From: an uncultured archaeon
GTDB lineage: Archaea > Thermoproteota > Nitrososphaeria > Nitrososphaerales > CALBXV01
Assembly (NCBI GenBank): GCA_937890045.1
Contig: CALBXV010000197.1
Location: 1-5,726 of the forward strand
Reading direction: 5' to 3'
DNA: 5,726 bases
Shown: in pieces, positions 5,213-5,726 of the stretch
Numbering within the stretch: position 1 is the stretch's first letter
Layout of the letters: every line of letters starts with the position of its first letter
Translations under genes and position numbers: made by a program
The notes under the pieces: generated by a model
Told to the model about the DNA's origin: nothing
Databases searched by the model: none
The model's input: the letters and a program-made list of their open reading frames with translations, nothing else

Positions 5213-5480
5213 TACCTTGCTCTCTTTCTTGGGCTAGTTTGAATTCCTTATGATATTTAATCATAACCCGCGCCATATCTCTTTCATGCCTCCAGTGTTT
5301 CTCCAACCTCTCGCGAGTTGAAGGCTGGCTCGGGTCAACGTGGTTGTACCTGCCCCATATAACTTCTACTACTTCCACGATATTATCCATAGCCACGCGT
5401 AGTTCATTATCTGGATTAACGTGAGGCAATATAAGGTTTATAGCCTTTATCAGCCTGTTCACCTGACGGGTATAATGCAT
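5202..5480 (-). CDS. Hypothetical helical protein, 92 aa
   Basis: No domain is recognised. Residues 1-20 and 26-43 look like two amphipathic helices (rich in I, L and V), followed by a Pro/Ser/Thr linker (about 47-55) and a long charged helix rich in His, Arg, Lys and Glu (56-90). Tryptophans occur at 42 and 63. The ATG at 5478-5480 is preceded by GGAG about 9 nt upstream, within the end of the 57-aa gene, with only 4 nt between that stop and this start. The end overlaps the 30-aa ORF by 11 nt. Cytoplasmic; function unknown. Confidence 0.75.
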   Translation of the reverse strand: MHYTRQVNRLIKAINLILPHVNPDNELRVAMDNIVEVVEVIWGRYNHVDPSQPSTRERLEKHWRHERDMARVMIKYHKEFKLAQEREQGNDT

Positions 5481-5484
5481 TAGT

Positions 5485-5658
5485 TCAATCTCCTATTTTC
5501 TCAGCCGTTTCTTCCGTGATCTCGTCACGTATACCCCCTATTAAAACAACATCACATTTCAGTTCGTCTATGATACCACAGAGAACCCCATTACTGCTGT
5601 CGGCAGGCATATCAGCCAATACACCGCGCAGTCCAGTCACCACATCACACTCTTCCAT
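5485..5658 (-). CDS. Hypothetical acidic small protein, 57 aa
   Basis: The ATG at 5656-5658 is preceded by an excellent SD (AGGAGG, 6 nt spacing), and the frame runs to TGA at 5485-5487. The product is acidic, with three cysteines (4, 27, 35). It contains the tetrapeptide CDVV twice (4-7 and 35-38), which might reflect two similar short units. Met-Pro-Ala-Asp in the middle marks a turn. The C-terminus is a charged helix (DEITEETAEKIG). No family is recognised and no membrane segment is present. It lies 12 nt after the stop of the gene at the window edge and 4 nt before the 92-aa gene, so it is part of the same transcript. Confidence 0.7.
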   Translation of the reverse strand: MEECDVVTGLRGVLADMPADSSNGVLCGIIDELKCDVVLIGGIRDEITEETAEKIGD

Positions 5659-5670
5659 GCTGATCCTCCT

Positions 5671-5726
5671 CTACACCTCCATTGCTTTGTTAATAAAATC
5701 AATCACTTGAGTCACATCCAAGTGGC
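5671..5726 (-). CDS. C-terminal end of a gene entering from the window edge
   Basis: One minus-strand frame is open from the window edge to TAG at 5671-5673, giving HLDVTQVIDFINKAMEV, a helical-looking 17-residue C-terminus. The TAG is followed immediately by AGGAGG, the SD of the 57-aa gene, matching the close stop/SD spacing used elsewhere here. Too little is visible to name the product. Confidence 0.55.
   Translation of the reverse strand, partial: HLDVTQVIDFINKAMEV

Noticed and set aside
4920..5237. Plus-strand open frame of 105 codons
   Set aside because: Antisense to the 85-aa and 30-aa frames and reaching into the 92-aa gene; Ser-rich shadow translation without an SD.
5469..5480. TATAAT on the plus strand near 5472
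   Set aside because: Points opposite to all genes, no -35, and lies within the start of the 92-aa gene.
5516..5710. Plus-strand open frame of 64 codons
   Set aside because: Antisense to the 57-aa gene, which has a strong SD and fits the operon.
1..5726. tRNA, rRNA, CRISPR array, insertion sequence, attachment site or intrinsic terminator
   Set aside because: No cloverleaf, regularly spaced repeats, terminal inverted repeats or GC stem with T-run could be found by eye.

Overview
The window looks like part of a tailed-phage (or phage-like) genome from an uncultured source. Every gene supported here lies on the minus strand, so transcription runs from high to low coordinates. Genes are short and packed with gaps of about 4-12 nt or small overlaps, nearly every start has a Shine-Dalgarno (SD) sequence, and most products are small proteins I do not recognise. 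A C-terminal motif typical of phage structural proteins sits at the low-coordinate end. GC content is moderate (about 40-45% by eye). The host cannot be named from the sequence.

Layout in transcription order. From 5726 to 4657 there is a run of small unknown genes: a gene end cut by the window edge, then products of 57, 92, 30, 85 and 68 aa. From 4647 to 482 lies the recognisable module: a MoxR-type AAA+ ATPase (337 aa), a small unknown protein (81 aa), a protein with an HExxH metallopeptidase-like domain and a VWA-like MIDAS domain (374 aa), a helical protein resembling phage DUF3150-type proteins (302 aa), and an unknown 285-aa protein. From 501 to 1 come a very basic 45-aa ORF with a GTG start, a 72-aa unknown protein, and a disrupted structural-protein-like tail preceded by an in-frame TAG. 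The start of the next gene may lie at 26, running off the window.

MoxR ATPases paired with VWA proteins form chaperone-like remodelling complexes in cellular systems (RavA-ViaA, NorQ-NorD, CbbQ-CbbO). In those, the VWA protein contacts the target through its metal site and the ATPase hexamer supplies force. By analogy, 4647-1323 probably encodes a phage-borne remodelling machine with two extra subunits; its target is unknown. Four successive junctions in the module are built alike, with the upstream stop codon forming part of the SD and 9-11 nt to the next ATG, which suggests a co-translated, stoichiometric set.

The least ordinary parts are this multi-gene MoxR-VWA module, the low-coordinate end (amber codon, abutting stem-loop, orphan C-terminus, possible promoters), and two tandem stem-loops at 5128-5170 just before a strong SD. 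No rRNA, tRNA, CRISPR array, insertion sequence or convincing terminator was seen.
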